The position numbers were made by a program, and so were the translations under genes. 64,000 nucleotides of DNA, taken from positions 672,869 through 736,868 of the forward strand of contig NZ_LGCI01000010.1 of assembly GCF_001281525.1 (NCBI RefSeq), read 5' to 3'. Source of the stretch: Lysinibacillus macroides. Lineage in GTDB: Bacteria > Bacillota > Bacilli > Bacillales_A > Planococcaceae. A model generated the notes under the pieces. It saw only the letters and a program-made list of their open reading frames with translations, was not told the origin of the DNA and ran no database searches. Of this stretch, positions 17,200 to 25,904 are shown in pieces (positions within the stretch are counted from its first letter, which is position 1; the number at the start of each line of letters is the position of its first letter).

Positions 17200-18564
17200 A
17201 TGCCGTCACATGTAATTGATATGATAATGTTGAAAAATAATTTTGGTACAGAAGAAATGCGCAATGTGTGGTCTGATGAAAATAGACTGCAAAAGCATAT
17301 AGAAGTAGAAATTGCTTTGACACAGGCAGAAGGTGAGCTTGGTGTGATCCCTGTGGAAGCAGCGGAGGAAATTGTGAAACAGGCCAGCCAAGCACACTTC
17401 GATATCGAACAGCTTGCTGCAAATATGGCCAAGCTCAAGCACTCACTGATGCCAACCATTAATGCCATCCAAGAAATTAGTGGTGAACATGGTGAATTTG
17501 TGCACTACGGTGCTACAACACAAGATATCGTTGATACAGGTACTATTTTACAGCTTAAAGAAGCACACCAAATTATTCAGCGCGATCTACTACAAGTAGC
17601 AGATGCCCTAGCCGTACTTGCCAAAGAACATAAGCTTACATTAATAGCAGGTCGTTCGCATGGTATGCAGGGCTTACCCACAACATTCGGCTTTAAAATG
17701 GCTGTTGTATTAAGCGAAATATTGCGCCATATTGAGCGACTACAACAAATTACAGAACGCGTTTTTGTTGGCAATATTAGTGGAGGTGTTGGTACATACG
17801 CATCATTTGGAGAGCAAGGCATCGCTATTGAGCAACGTGCTATGGAAATATTGGCACTTCAAGCACCTGAAATTTGTTGGCATTCCTCACGCGATCGCTT
17901 GGCAGAATATGCAAGTGTACTTGGTCTCATTAGCGGTTCGCTTGGTAAATTAGCCAATGAATTTTACAACTTAATGCGCACAGAAATTGATGAAGTAGAG
18001 GAGCCTTTCTCTAAAGGAAATGTCGGTTCATCCACAATGCCGCATAAACGCAATCCTGCCATGTTTGAGGGGATTGCGAGCTTAACCCGCCCTATTTTGC
18101 AAAATGTATCGCTTATGCAGCATTCCTTAATTGTTGAACATGAGCGTGATGCAATGTCCTGGCGTGCAGAATGGATTGCCTTGCCTGAAATTACAATTTA
18201 TTTATCATCTCAATTAGCTTCCACGATTGCTGCATTACGAGGCTTAGTGGTCAAGCCGCAAAATATGTTGAAAAACCTAGATAAATTAGGTGGTTTACTC
18301 TTATCTGAAAAGATAATGTTTGAGCTTTCTAGCCAATTTGGTAAGCAAACCGCTCACCATATCATCTACGAAATTTCAATGGAAGCACTCGAAAACGATG
18401 TGCCATTTAAAGAGCTATTAGCGAAGGATAAGCGAATTACGGGCACTTTCTCAGTGGAGCAATTAGCAAGCATTTTTGATTATGCCTCTTATACTGGGCT
18501 TGCACCAGCGAAAGTAGAGGAAGTTTTAGCGCATTATGAACAAATAAAAAAGGAGGATCGCTAA
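17200..18564 (+). CDS. Fumarase/aspartase-superfamily lyase (PurB/PcaB-like), candidate 2-succino-cysteine lyase
   Basis: A 454-residue member of the superfamily whose enzymes eliminate fumarate from succinyl adducts or perform related chemistry. The three conserved regions are present: HYGATTQD (about residue 102), GRSHGMQGLP (about 150) and the catalytic-serine signature GSSTMPHKRNP (about 275). It is the first gene of an operon whose other six genes match B. subtilis yxeL to yxeQ in order and kind, and it occupies the position of the monooxygenase gene yxeK. Inferred reaction: cleavage of S-(2-succino)cysteine or its N-acetyl form to fumarate plus (N-acetyl)cysteine. An adenylosuccinate lyase role is less likely because there is no purine gene nearby. 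It overlaps the next gene as TAATG. Confidence 0.85.
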   Translation: MPSHVIDMIMLKNNFGTEEMRNVWSDENRLQKHIEVEIALTQAEGELGVIPVEAAEEIVKQASQAHFDIEQLAANMAKLKHSLMPTINAIQEISGEHGEFVHYGATTQDIVDTGTILQLKEAHQIIQRDLLQVADALAVLAKEHKLTLIAGRSHGMQGLPTTFGFKMAVVLSEILRHIERLQQITERVFVGNISGGVGTYASFGEQGIAIEQRAMEILALQAPEICWHSSRDRLAEYASVLGLISGSLGKLANEFYNLMRTEIDEVEEPFSKGNVGSSTMPHKRNPAMFEGIASLTRPILQNVSLMQHSLIVEHERDAMSWRAEWIALPEITIYLSSQLASTIAALRGLVVKPQNMLKNLDKLGGLLLSEKIMFELSSQFGKQTAHHIIYEISMEALENDVPFKELLAKDKRITGTFSVEQLASIFDYASYTGLAPAKVEEVLAHYEQIKKEDR

Positions 18565-19058
18565 TGACCTATACTTATCGTGCAGCCACACTGGATGATG
18601 CAGAAATATTGCGCGATTTACTCCATGCTTCTTACGCGGAAAATTTACAATATGGTGTACATTTTGATGCAACAACCGTCACATTACAGCAAGTACAATC
18701 ACATTTAAGCTATAATCTTTGCTATTTTTTAGAGGACGACGGGGCGGTGCTATCCACTGTATCGCTTCGTATGCCATGGGGACCAAATCCCGGTCCCTGC
18801 CCTGTTCCACATATTGGCTGGTTTGCTAGCCTCCCAAATAGCGGAAAACAAGGCATTGGCTCTGCCTTGTTGCAATGGCTGGAAACAACCATATTGGAAG
18901 AGCAGTTGAAAGTACCCTATGTAACACTAGGCACAGCCGACTCTCATCCATGGCTTGGTAGTATGTATGAAAAAAAGGGCTATGTGAAATTTGGTCAAAA
19001 AGATTTAGGTAAGGGACATCTTACAAACTATTACAAAAAGAACATTTTGGAGGCATAA
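18564..19058 (+). CDS. yxeL: GNAT N-acetyltransferase, YxeL-like
   Basis: A GNAT-fold acetyltransferase of 164 residues. The acetyl-CoA binding loop (GKQGIGSALLQWL) is near residue 92, and the C-terminal strand region (GSMYEKKGYVKFGQ) is standard. In B. subtilis YxeL N-acetylates S-(2-succino)cysteine. That assignment is carried over because length and operon position match. Its ATG overlaps the lyase stop, and AAGGAGG in the end of the lyase gene serves as Shine-Dalgarno. The symbol rests on collinearity. Confidence 0.8.
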   Translation: MTYTYRAATLDDAEILRDLLHASYAENLQYGVHFDATTVTLQQVQSHLSYNLCYFLEDDGAVLSTVSLRMPWGPNPGPCPVPHIGWFASLPNSGKQGIGSALLQWLETTILEEQLKVPYVTLGTADSHPWLGSMYEKKGYVKFGQKDLGKGHLTNYYKKNILEA

Positions 19059-19061
19059 CAG

Positions 19062-19871
19062 ATGAAAAAGAAAATTTTACTGACAGCATTGATTGCTGTA
19101 TTCGCACTTGTATTAACAGCATGTGGTGGCACAAAGGAAGAAGGAGCAGACAAAGGCTCTTCTGATGAAAAAAATGTATTACGTGTTGGTTCAACTGGTC
19201 AATCTTATCCAAACGGCTATAAAGATGGGGATAAATTAGTGGGCTTTGATGTTGAAGTAATTGAAGCAATTGCCAAAAACTTAGACTACTCTGTAGAATG
19301 GGTGAACTCGGATTTTAGTGGCCTTATGGGACAATTAGAGGCTGATAAAATTGATACAATTGCCAATGCTGTTGCTGTAACAGATGAACGTAAAGAAAAA
19401 TATGCTTTCTCTGACGCTTATTCTTATGCAGGGGTGACGATTGTTACACATAAAGATAATGCAGATATTAATACACTGGATGATTTAAAAGGTAAAACAG
19501 TATCAGGTGTACTTGGCTCAAACAATGTGAAAAACTTAGAGAATTTCGATAAAAATGGAGAAATTACGATTCGCACATATGAAAATCGCGATGGTGCACA
19601 ATTAGAAGCAATTAATAAACGTGTAGATGGCTATGTCAATGCTAAAGCTTCTTTATTGGCAGAAATTCAAAAAAGTGATTTACCATTAAAATTCGTTGGC
19701 GAACCATTTGTCTATGAGGATGTTGCCTTCCCATTCCGCAAAACAGCTGATAATGAGGAATTGATTGCAGCCATTAATGCAGAAATTCAAAAATTACGTG
19801 AAGATGGTACATTAAAAAAGCTATCTGAAAAATATTACGGTGGCGAAGATATCACTGTTAAAGTAGAATAA
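19062..19871 (+). CDS. yxeM: Amino-acid ABC transporter substrate-binding lipoprotein, YxeM-like
   Basis: An extracellular solute-binding protein of family 3, which binds polar amino acids such as cystine. The lipoprotein signal peptide ends in the lipobox LTAC with Cys at residue 21. A mature-protein linker rich in charged residues follows, then the two-lobed fold (KLVGFDVEVIEAIAKNL, LDDLKGKTVSGVLGSN). GGAGG lies eight bases before the ATG. With the following permease and ATPase it forms one importer, expected to bring in the cysteine adduct. Confidence 0.9.
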   Translation: MKKKILLTALIAVFALVLTACGGTKEEGADKGSSDEKNVLRVGSTGQSYPNGYKDGDKLVGFDVEVIEAIAKNLDYSVEWVNSDFSGLMGQLEADKIDTIANAVAVTDERKEKYAFSDAYSYAGVTIVTHKDNADINTLDDLKGKTVSGVLGSNNVKNLENFDKNGEITIRTYENRDGAQLEAINKRVDGYVNAKASLLAEIQKSDLPLKFVGEPFVYEDVAFPFRKTADNEELIAAINAEIQKLREDGTLKKLSEKYYGGEDITVKVE

Positions 19872-19898
19872 TCATTATTTTGTACAGAAAGGCGTCAG

Positions 19899-20576
19899 AT
19901 GGATATGAACTTAGATTTTTCTTATATGATTGAAGTTCTCCCTGCCATTTTAAAGTACATTCCAATCACATTATTTATGGCAATAATCGCAATGATTATT
20001 GCCGTAGCTATTGGTTTAGCTTTAGCACTGGTATATAAAACAAACTTCAAAATTTTAATTTACGCAGCGAATGTCTATATTTCTTTCTTCCGAGCAATTC
20101 CCATGCTCGTCCAACTATTTTTAATTTACTATGGTTTACCGCAACTGTTCCCTGTTTTTACAAAGCTAGATGCTGTCACGGCCGCTATTATCGGTTTAGG
20201 CTTTAAGCAGGCTGCCTTTTTAGCTGAAATTTTCCGTGCCGCCTTCGCTTCTGTTGAAAAAGGACAGTTAGAAGCTTGTCTTGCAGGAGGTATGTCAAAA
20301 TTCCAAGCATATCGTCGTATTATTTTGCCCCAAGCTTTGCGCAACGCACTGCCAGGTACGGGTAATACGTTTATTAGCTTAATTAAAGAAACATCCCTTG
20401 CTTTTACACTTGGTGTAGTCGAAATTTTCGCAGAGGCAAAAATGCAAGCCTCTAACTCCTTCCGCTATTTTGAAGCCTATTTAACCGTAGCATTAGTGTA
20501 TTGGGCAATTATCGTTGTCTATACCTATGTGCAAAAGCTGATCGAGAAATATTTGGATCGCCCATATAAAACCTAG
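19899..20576 (+). CDS. yxeN: Amino-acid ABC transporter permease, YxeN-like
   Basis: A polar-amino-acid permease of the His/Glu/Gln/Arg type, 225 residues with about five membrane segments. The EAA loop that docks the ATPase is recognisable (EACLAGGMSKFQAYRRIILP, near residues 128-147). It is probably a homodimer since only one permease gene is present. AAAGGCG precedes the ATG at the right distance. Confidence 0.92.
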   Translation: MDMNLDFSYMIEVLPAILKYIPITLFMAIIAMIIAVAIGLALALVYKTNFKILIYAANVYISFFRAIPMLVQLFLIYYGLPQLFPVFTKLDAVTAAIIGLGFKQAAFLAEIFRAAFASVEKGQLEACLAGGMSKFQAYRRIILPQALRNALPGTGNTFISLIKETSLAFTLGVVEIFAEAKMQASNSFRYFEAYLTVALVYWAIIVVYTYVQKLIEKYLDRPYKT

Positions 20577-20588
20577 AGGTGACGATTG

Positions 20589-21344
20589 ATGTTAAAAGTA
20601 ACAAATCTAGTAAAAAGCTTTGGTGCATTAGATGTCTTAAAAGGCATTAGCTTTGAAATTAAGCAAGGCGAAGTGTTGGCAATTATCGGTCCTTCTGGCT
20701 CTGGAAAATCGACACTGATCCGCTGCTTAAATTATTTAGAGCAGCCCCAACAAGGCATCATCGAAATTGATAATGCACGTTTAGATGCCGCAAAACCAAC
20801 GAAAAAAGATATTCAACATCTACGCTCCAAAACAGCCATGGTGTTCCAAAACTATAATTTATATAAAAATAAAACAGCATTAGAAAATGTCACAGAATCA
20901 TTAATTGTGGTGAAAAAGACCCCGAAAGCGGAAGCCAATAAAATGGGTATGCAGCTTTTAAGCGAGGTCGGCTTAGAGGCAAAGCGTGATAATTACCCTG
21001 TCACAATGTCTGGTGGACAACAGCAGCGTGTGAGTATTGCACGTGCGCTTGCACAAAAGCCGCATGTTATTTTATTTGATGAGCCCACTTCTTCCCTTGA
21101 CCCAGAGCTAGTGCAAGAAGTATTACATGTCATCAAAAAATTAGCAGAGCAAAAGATAACAATGATTATTGTGACACATGAGATGGATTTTGCACGAGAA
21201 GTCGCCGACCATATTATTTTTATGGCGGATGGTCATATCGTGGAGCAAGGACCTGCCAAGGAATTTTTTGCAAATGCACAGCAGGAGCGCACGAAAAAGT
21301 TTATTCGACAAATTACTTCAGAAAGTGAGGATACCATTTTATGA
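20589..21344 (+). CDS. yxeO: Amino-acid ABC transporter ATPase, YxeO-like
   Basis: ATP-binding subunit of the importer. Walker A (GPSGSGKSTLIRCL), the Q-loop region (AMVFQNYNLY), the signature (MSGGQQQRVSIARALA), Walker B (VILFDEPTSSLDPE) and the H-loop (VTHEM) are all intact. The frame opens one codon earlier at a TTG. The ATG at 20589 has AGAGGTG nine bases before it and is preferred (251 residues). Its stop overlaps the ATG of the next gene as ATGA. Confidence 0.94.
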   Translation: MLKVTNLVKSFGALDVLKGISFEIKQGEVLAIIGPSGSGKSTLIRCLNYLEQPQQGIIEIDNARLDAAKPTKKDIQHLRSKTAMVFQNYNLYKNKTALENVTESLIVVKKTPKAEANKMGMQLLSEVGLEAKRDNYPVTMSGGQQQRVSIARALAQKPHVILFDEPTSSLDPELVQEVLHVIKKLAEQKITMIIVTHEMDFAREVADHIIFMADGHIVEQGPAKEFFANAQQERTKKFIRQITSESEDTIL

Positions 21345-22492
21345 CATCTATTACGATAACAGATGCTTTACAGCAACAGTTAATTGCCTATCGACGCGAA
21401 TTACATGCGTACCCTGAACTCTCCATGCAAGAATTTGAAACAACAAAACGCATTAGTAATTGGTTACAGCAACACGATATCACGATTTTAACGTATCCGC
21501 TTAGCGTTGGCGTAATTGCAGAAGTGCGTGGCGAGCAGCAAGGGCCAACGATTGCGATTCGTGCAGATATTGACGCACTGCCAATTGAAGAACAAACAGA
21601 TGAGCCATTTCGTTCAAAAAATGCAGGAGTAATGCATGCCTGTGGTCATGATTTTCATACGTCCTCTATTTTAGGAACAGCCATTTTATTACAACAGCAG
21701 CGCCATTTATTAAAAGGCACTGTGCGCTTTATTTTCCAGCCTTCTGAGGAAACTGCACAAGGCGCAGAGTATGTAGCAAAGGCGGGCGTATTAGAAGATG
21801 TAGAAGCCATTTTTGGCATGCATAATAAGCCTGATTTACCAGTTGGTACAATTGGTATTAAAGCAGGCCCATTAATGGCAAGTGTTGACCGTTTTGAATT
21901 AGACATTATCGGTACTGGCGGACATGCAGGTATTCCTGAAAGCACGGTAGACCCTATCGTCATCAGCAGTCAAATTGTTACCGCATTCCAATCCATTGTT
22001 AGCCGTAATATCTCTTCCTTCGATAATTCCGTTTTATCTGTAACAAAATTACAAGCAGGCAATACATGGAATGTGATTCCAGAAAAAGCGGAGCTAGAGG
22101 GTACTGTACGTACATTCCAAGCCACGTCACGCGCTACTATTCCACAGCGTATGAAAGCATTGGCAGAAGGCATCGCTGCAAGCTATGGCGCAAAAGCTGA
22201 TTTCAGATGGTTCCCTTATTTACCAACTGTCTATAACGATGCACGTTTTACAGAAGTATTACAGGAGGCTGCTCGCATCAGTGGTCATCAAGCAGTTGAA
22301 GCTGATATGGTGCCTGCTGGTGAAGATTTCGCCTTTTATCAAGAGCGTATTCCCGGCTATTTTGTATGGGTAGGTGTAGATGGACCGTTCGGCTGGCATC
22401 ATCCACAATATCGTTTAAATGAAGATGCGATACCTGTGGCTGCCACTTATTTTGCAAATCTTGCGGTGAGCGTGTTAGATCAATGGCAGTAA
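21341..22492 (+). CDS. yxeP: M20-family amidohydrolase/deacylase, YxeP-like
   Basis: A metal-dependent amidohydrolase of the M20D group, 383 residues, which includes N-acyl-amino-acid deacylases. Metal-binding motifs are present: MHACGHDFHT (near residue 97), EETAQGAEY (near 134) and the C-terminal AGEDFAFY. In B. subtilis YxeP deacetylates N-acetylcysteine, the last step of S-(2-succino)cysteine use. A matching role is inferred here. Ten bases of its 3' end overlap the next gene. Confidence 0.88.
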   Translation: MTSITITDALQQQLIAYRRELHAYPELSMQEFETTKRISNWLQQHDITILTYPLSVGVIAEVRGEQQGPTIAIRADIDALPIEEQTDEPFRSKNAGVMHACGHDFHTSSILGTAILLQQQRHLLKGTVRFIFQPSEETAQGAEYVAKAGVLEDVEAIFGMHNKPDLPVGTIGIKAGPLMASVDRFELDIIGTGGHAGIPESTVDPIVISSQIVTAFQSIVSRNISSFDNSVLSVTKLQAGNTWNVIPEKAELEGTVRTFQATSRATIPQRMKALAEGIAASYGAKADFRWFPYLPTVYNDARFTEVLQEAARISGHQAVEADMVPAGEDFAFYQERIPGYFVWVGVDGPFGWHHPQYRLNEDAIPVAATYFANLAVSVLDQWQ

Positions 22493-23778
22493 ACCATATT
22501 ACAAGGCGCTTTGTTCATCAACTATTTTTAAAGCCTTTAGATATTGCGGCAATTGAAGATGCGAAGCGTGGACTCATTGATTTTGTCGCTGTTACAAACT
22601 GTGGCAAAGAGGATGCAGGCGTACATAAATTATTACAGCTCGCCTGTGGAGGGACAAGCAAGGTCATTGGACACCCGATTTATACAACACCAGAGCAGGC
22701 TGCTTTAATTAACGGCTTTATGGCACATGCACTAGACTTTGATGATGTACATCATGAATTACGAGGGCATCCAAGTGCTGTTTTACTACCGACATTATTT
22801 GCTTTATGTGATGAAGATACAACAGGTATACGCTTTATCCAAGCCTATGCCATTGGTGTAGAGGCGATGGCCAAGCTTGCCCTTTCCCTCTCCAATGTTC
22901 ACTATGAAAAAGGCTGGCATAATACCTCAACGATTGGCATTGTTGGTGCAGCTATTGCAGGCGCTTATTTAATCGGCTTAACAGTGCATGACACATGTCG
23001 TACAATCGGCTTTGCCACAACTATGGCGAGCGGAATGCGAATTCATTTTGGTACAGAAACAAAACCTTTACATGCAGGTATTGCTGCCAAGCATGCGATT
23101 GAAGCAATTCGTTTTGCACAAGTCGGCATGCATGTCAATGACAATAGCCTAGAGGGATACATTGGCTTTTTATCGCTCTATGGTGAAAATACGCCGAAAA
23201 AAGCAGAGGCATTATTGCTGGATGTAACATCTGCAACTTGGCGCATTTCGTCACCAGGATTATGGTTTAAGCTTTATCCTTGCTGCTCGGGGTCTTATTT
23301 TGGCATTGATGCAGCACAACAGATTGGCCCACTTGCTGTCGAGGAAATTGAAGACATTCATATTACCTTCTCTCATTATAGCGATGCAGCACTTGTTATT
23401 CGCGAACCCAAAACGGGGGAAGAAGGTCGTTTTAGCATTGAATATATCGTGTCATTAATTTTAGCAAACAGACCTTTACATCTAGCTTCTTTCCTACCAG
23501 AGCCGATTGATGACACAGTGCAACAATATATGAAAAAAGTAAGACGCTCAAATGACCTTGAAGCCGTATCGAAGTATACACAAATAGATATTCGCTTAAA
23601 AAATGGCACACAATTATCTGCAAGAGGAATCAATCCAAAGGGAGCCCCTTCTAATCCATTAACAACAGTAGAATTAGAGAACAAGCTCACTTCAGCCACA
23701 GAGCAAGCTGATACTATTATTGCCACTATCCGGGCATTAAATAGCTCAAAGGTTTCTTCACTCTTACAACTTATTTAA
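22483..23778 (+). CDS. yxeQ: MmgE/PrpD-family protein, YxeQ-like
   Basis: A 431-residue member of the MmgE/PrpD family, which includes 2-methylcitrate dehydratase. The conserved region FMAHALDFDDVHHELRGHPS (near residues 76-95) and a later KLYPCCSGSYFGIDA motif are present. The role of YxeQ in the S-(2-succino)cysteine pathway is not established, so its retention as the last gene here suggests a real function. The ATG lies inside the end of the previous gene, so translation is coupled. The operon ends 20 bases later at a terminator. Confidence 0.87.
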   Translation: MAVNHITRRFVHQLFLKPLDIAAIEDAKRGLIDFVAVTNCGKEDAGVHKLLQLACGGTSKVIGHPIYTTPEQAALINGFMAHALDFDDVHHELRGHPSAVLLPTLFALCDEDTTGIRFIQAYAIGVEAMAKLALSLSNVHYEKGWHNTSTIGIVGAAIAGAYLIGLTVHDTCRTIGFATTMASGMRIHFGTETKPLHAGIAAKHAIEAIRFAQVGMHVNDNSLEGYIGFLSLYGENTPKKAEALLLDVTSATWRISSPGLWFKLYPCCSGSYFGIDAAQQIGPLAVEEIEDIHITFSHYSDAALVIREPKTGEEGRFSIEYIVSLILANRPLHLASFLPEPIDDTVQQYMKKVRRSNDLEAVSKYTQIDIRLKNGTQLSARGINPKGAPSNPLTTVELENKLTSATEQADTIIATIRALNSSKVSSLLQLI

Positions 23779-23797
23779 TCATTTAACAGGCTAGAAT

Positions 23798-23832
23798 AAG
23801 GGCTAGGCAGAAAAAATTTTTGCCCAGCTCTT
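23798..23832 (+). terminator. Terminator of the yxe-like operon
   Basis: AAGGGCTAGGCA (23798-23809) pairs with TGCCCAGCTCTT (23821-23832) using G-T pairs. A short T-rich tail follows. Confidence 0.7.
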
Positions 23833-23842
23833 TCTTGTTTAT

Positions 23843-23935
23843 TTATAGAAAATAATGAAAGAAAAAAGAAACCGATAAAATTGCAAGTGTGCCTACGCCA
23901 AAAATGGCTATCACTTTTACCATATCTCTTTTCAA
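23843..23935 (-). CDS. 30-residue single-span membrane peptide
   Basis: A longer frame opens at 24061, but the only strong Shine-Dalgarno (AAGGAGG) lies inside it, seven bases before TTG at 23935. This gives a 30-residue product: a basic start (MKRDMVKVIAIF), one membrane helix to the end and a terminal aromatic/His tail (SFFFHYFL). The codon pattern upstream of the TTG is not protein-like. The function is unknown. Confidence 0.55.
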   Translation of the reverse strand: MKRDMVKVIAIFGVGTLAILSVSFFFHYFL

Positions 23936-24144
23936 GCCACTTCCTCCTTCATATAAATCCAATCCTTTCTTATTTATTCTAAAACCGAACGCAAAGTTCA
24001 TTGTTTCACAACATATAAAAGGCAGCATTCCATTATTTAAAAAATAATACGCTTTTTTCATTTTTTTCAGGCATATTTTAATTACAAAGCAATATATTTC
24101 TAGTAAAATAATAACATATTACTATTTTACTAGGAGGGAATCAA

Positions 24145-25647
24145 TTGGGAAAATTAAGAATTATCATTCTATTGTTGTTTTGTTTATTAATCGGATCAGG
24201 AAATAACAGTGTTAATGCATCCTCAGGTATATCAATTTACATAAACGATGAGAAACAATGGTTTAGTCATCAAGCACTCATTGAACATGGTGTTACACTT
24301 GTACCGTTAAGGGGAATTTTTGAGGAACTTGGCGCAGAAGTCACATGGAATCGAGAAAATAAAACTGTTTATGCTTCAAAAGGGAATGTAAGTATAGCAC
24401 TAAAAATAGGGTCGACAAATGCAAAGATCAATGGCAATACAGTAACATTATCAGTTCCAGCCCAAGCCCATAGCGGACAAACACTTGTACCTTTAAGATT
24501 TATTAGTGAATCATTAGGGGCAAATGTTCAATGGGATCCAATAAGTCAAAGGATAACAATTACAGAAGACTTAAACATAGTTACAGAAGATTCATATATA
24601 ATGACAGAACAGTCAAGTAATAAGGAAACCCAAAAGCCTAAATCACCAAAAACAGAGAAAAAAGAACAGCCTATTTTAAGTCTAGGGGAAACGTTTGCAG
24701 ATGAACAAATCGAGGTGACAGTTAAGGATATAGAATATGTACACCGCATAAATAAGGGATTTAAAGTTTATCTTTCTGTCACAAATAAATCTACAAAGCC
24801 ATTACAACAACCTGGTGGTTTACAGTTTAAATTGAATAATGCTCTGTATGAGGATGAAGTAAATATGTCTGGATATAGCCATCATTTTGAATCAAACGGC
24901 TATATTTATCCAGGTGAAACAAGAGATGGCTATTACCAGTGGCTTTTTGATAAAGATGTAAAAATTGAAGAAATAGAATTTTATATGATGGAAAATGGCT
25001 TTTTGAAGCAATTTAAAGCGAAGTGGCAAGGAGAAGGGAAAAACGATCATACATTATTAGAAAATGAAAAAGTTGACAATAACATTGAACATAATAATAC
25101 GCAATTTGAGAACAACATTGAGTATAAACCAGATAGTACACAATTTTCGGATAGTATTGGAGATAAAACTTACCCTCTACAGCAAGGTGCTAGTTTAGCT
25201 GAAGTTGAAAACTTTTTAACACAATACTATAGTAGTATCACTACTCCTATGGGAAGCTTAAATCTTTCCTATCATTTAATGTATTTTGATGGTTCATTGG
25301 ATATGTATACAGTCTATACTAAATATGGAGATTATGTACGAAGTTTCTTATACACGATTGACAGATATCAACGTGGTGACACGAAAGATCTCTATATAGA
25401 TGAGAATAAATTAATGGAGACAATATCCATATTAAAGAATTTTCAAAAGGAAATATACGCTGTAATGGAATATGTATACCCGAATAAAAAAATACAGGGT
25501 AGCTTTCACGATAGTTGGTACAGATATCCCAATCTCAGAATGGACCTAGTTACACGTTCAAATTATGAATGGCAGAATTATAAATTTGCTGATTGGAATG
25601 GGCATACTTTTGAATATACTATGGGATTTTACTTTCTTGAAGAATAG
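24145..25647 (+). CDS. Secreted stalk-domain (copper amine oxidase N-terminal-like) protein with DUF4352-type domain
   Basis: A 500-residue protein starting at TTG 24145, with AGGAGGG before it. The signal peptide is followed by two copper-amine-oxidase-N-like stalk repeats (VTLVPLRGIFEELGAEVTWN and TLVPLRFISESLGANVQWD, about residues 50-135), a common cell-surface module. A charged linker follows, then a beta-sandwich resembling DUF4352 (residues about 175-290) and a C-terminal domain of unknown type (about 345-500) rich in tyrosine. It stands alone between two terminators. The function is unknown. Confidence 0.85.
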   Translation: MGKLRIIILLLFCLLIGSGNNSVNASSGISIYINDEKQWFSHQALIEHGVTLVPLRGIFEELGAEVTWNRENKTVYASKGNVSIALKIGSTNAKINGNTVTLSVPAQAHSGQTLVPLRFISESLGANVQWDPISQRITITEDLNIVTEDSYIMTEQSSNKETQKPKSPKTEKKEQPILSLGETFADEQIEVTVKDIEYVHRINKGFKVYLSVTNKSTKPLQQPGGLQFKLNNALYEDEVNMSGYSHHFESNGYIYPGETRDGYYQWLFDKDVKIEEIEFYMMENGFLKQFKAKWQGEGKNDHTLLENEKVDNNIEHNNTQFENNIEYKPDSTQFSDSIGDKTYPLQQGASLAEVENFLTQYYSSITTPMGSLNLSYHLMYFDGSLDMYTVYTKYGDYVRSFLYTIDRYQRGDTKDLYIDENKLMETISILKNFQKEIYAVMEYVYPNKKIQGSFHDSWYRYPNLRMDLVTRSNYEWQNYKFADWNGHTFEYTMGFYFLEE

Positions 25648-25666
25648 GAAATAATATAGCTTAATT

Positions 25667-25696
25667 AAGTCACCTCATCTTAGGTGGCTTTTTTTA
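25667..25696 (+). terminator. Terminator of the stalk-domain gene
   Basis: AAGTCACC (25667-25674) pairs with GGTGGCTT (25683-25690) with one G-T pair, followed by seven T. Confidence 0.85.
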
Positions 25697-25904
25697 TTAT
25701 TAAAGGATGGGTGACTGTTTATTGTGGTCATAGCAGGGACAAGTTTATTATTCTTATTGTTAGAAAGAAGGTTGTACAAAAAGTAAAAACCTTTTTGCAC
25801 AATCCTCCATTTTTCTTTTGACCGACTGATAGGAAGTGATAATTAGTTTACATGTTCATTGTGAAATATATTACTTCACTAAAAGAACATACTTTCCTAT
25901 CCTT
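25697..25904. other. Inverted repeats downstream of hemL
   Basis: Two inverted repeats lie between the convergent stalk-domain gene and hemL. One pairs GGTTGT-CAAAAA around 25770-25782 with 25792-25805. A wider one pairs GATAGGAA (25828-25835) with TTCCTATC (25894-25901). Neither has a good T run, so they are weak candidates for the hemL 3' end. Confidence 0.35.

Noticed and set aside
17200-18564. Housekeeping adenylosuccinate lyase (purB)
   Set aside because: The operon holds transport, acetylation and deacetylation genes rather than purine genes, and its order matches the yxe operon.
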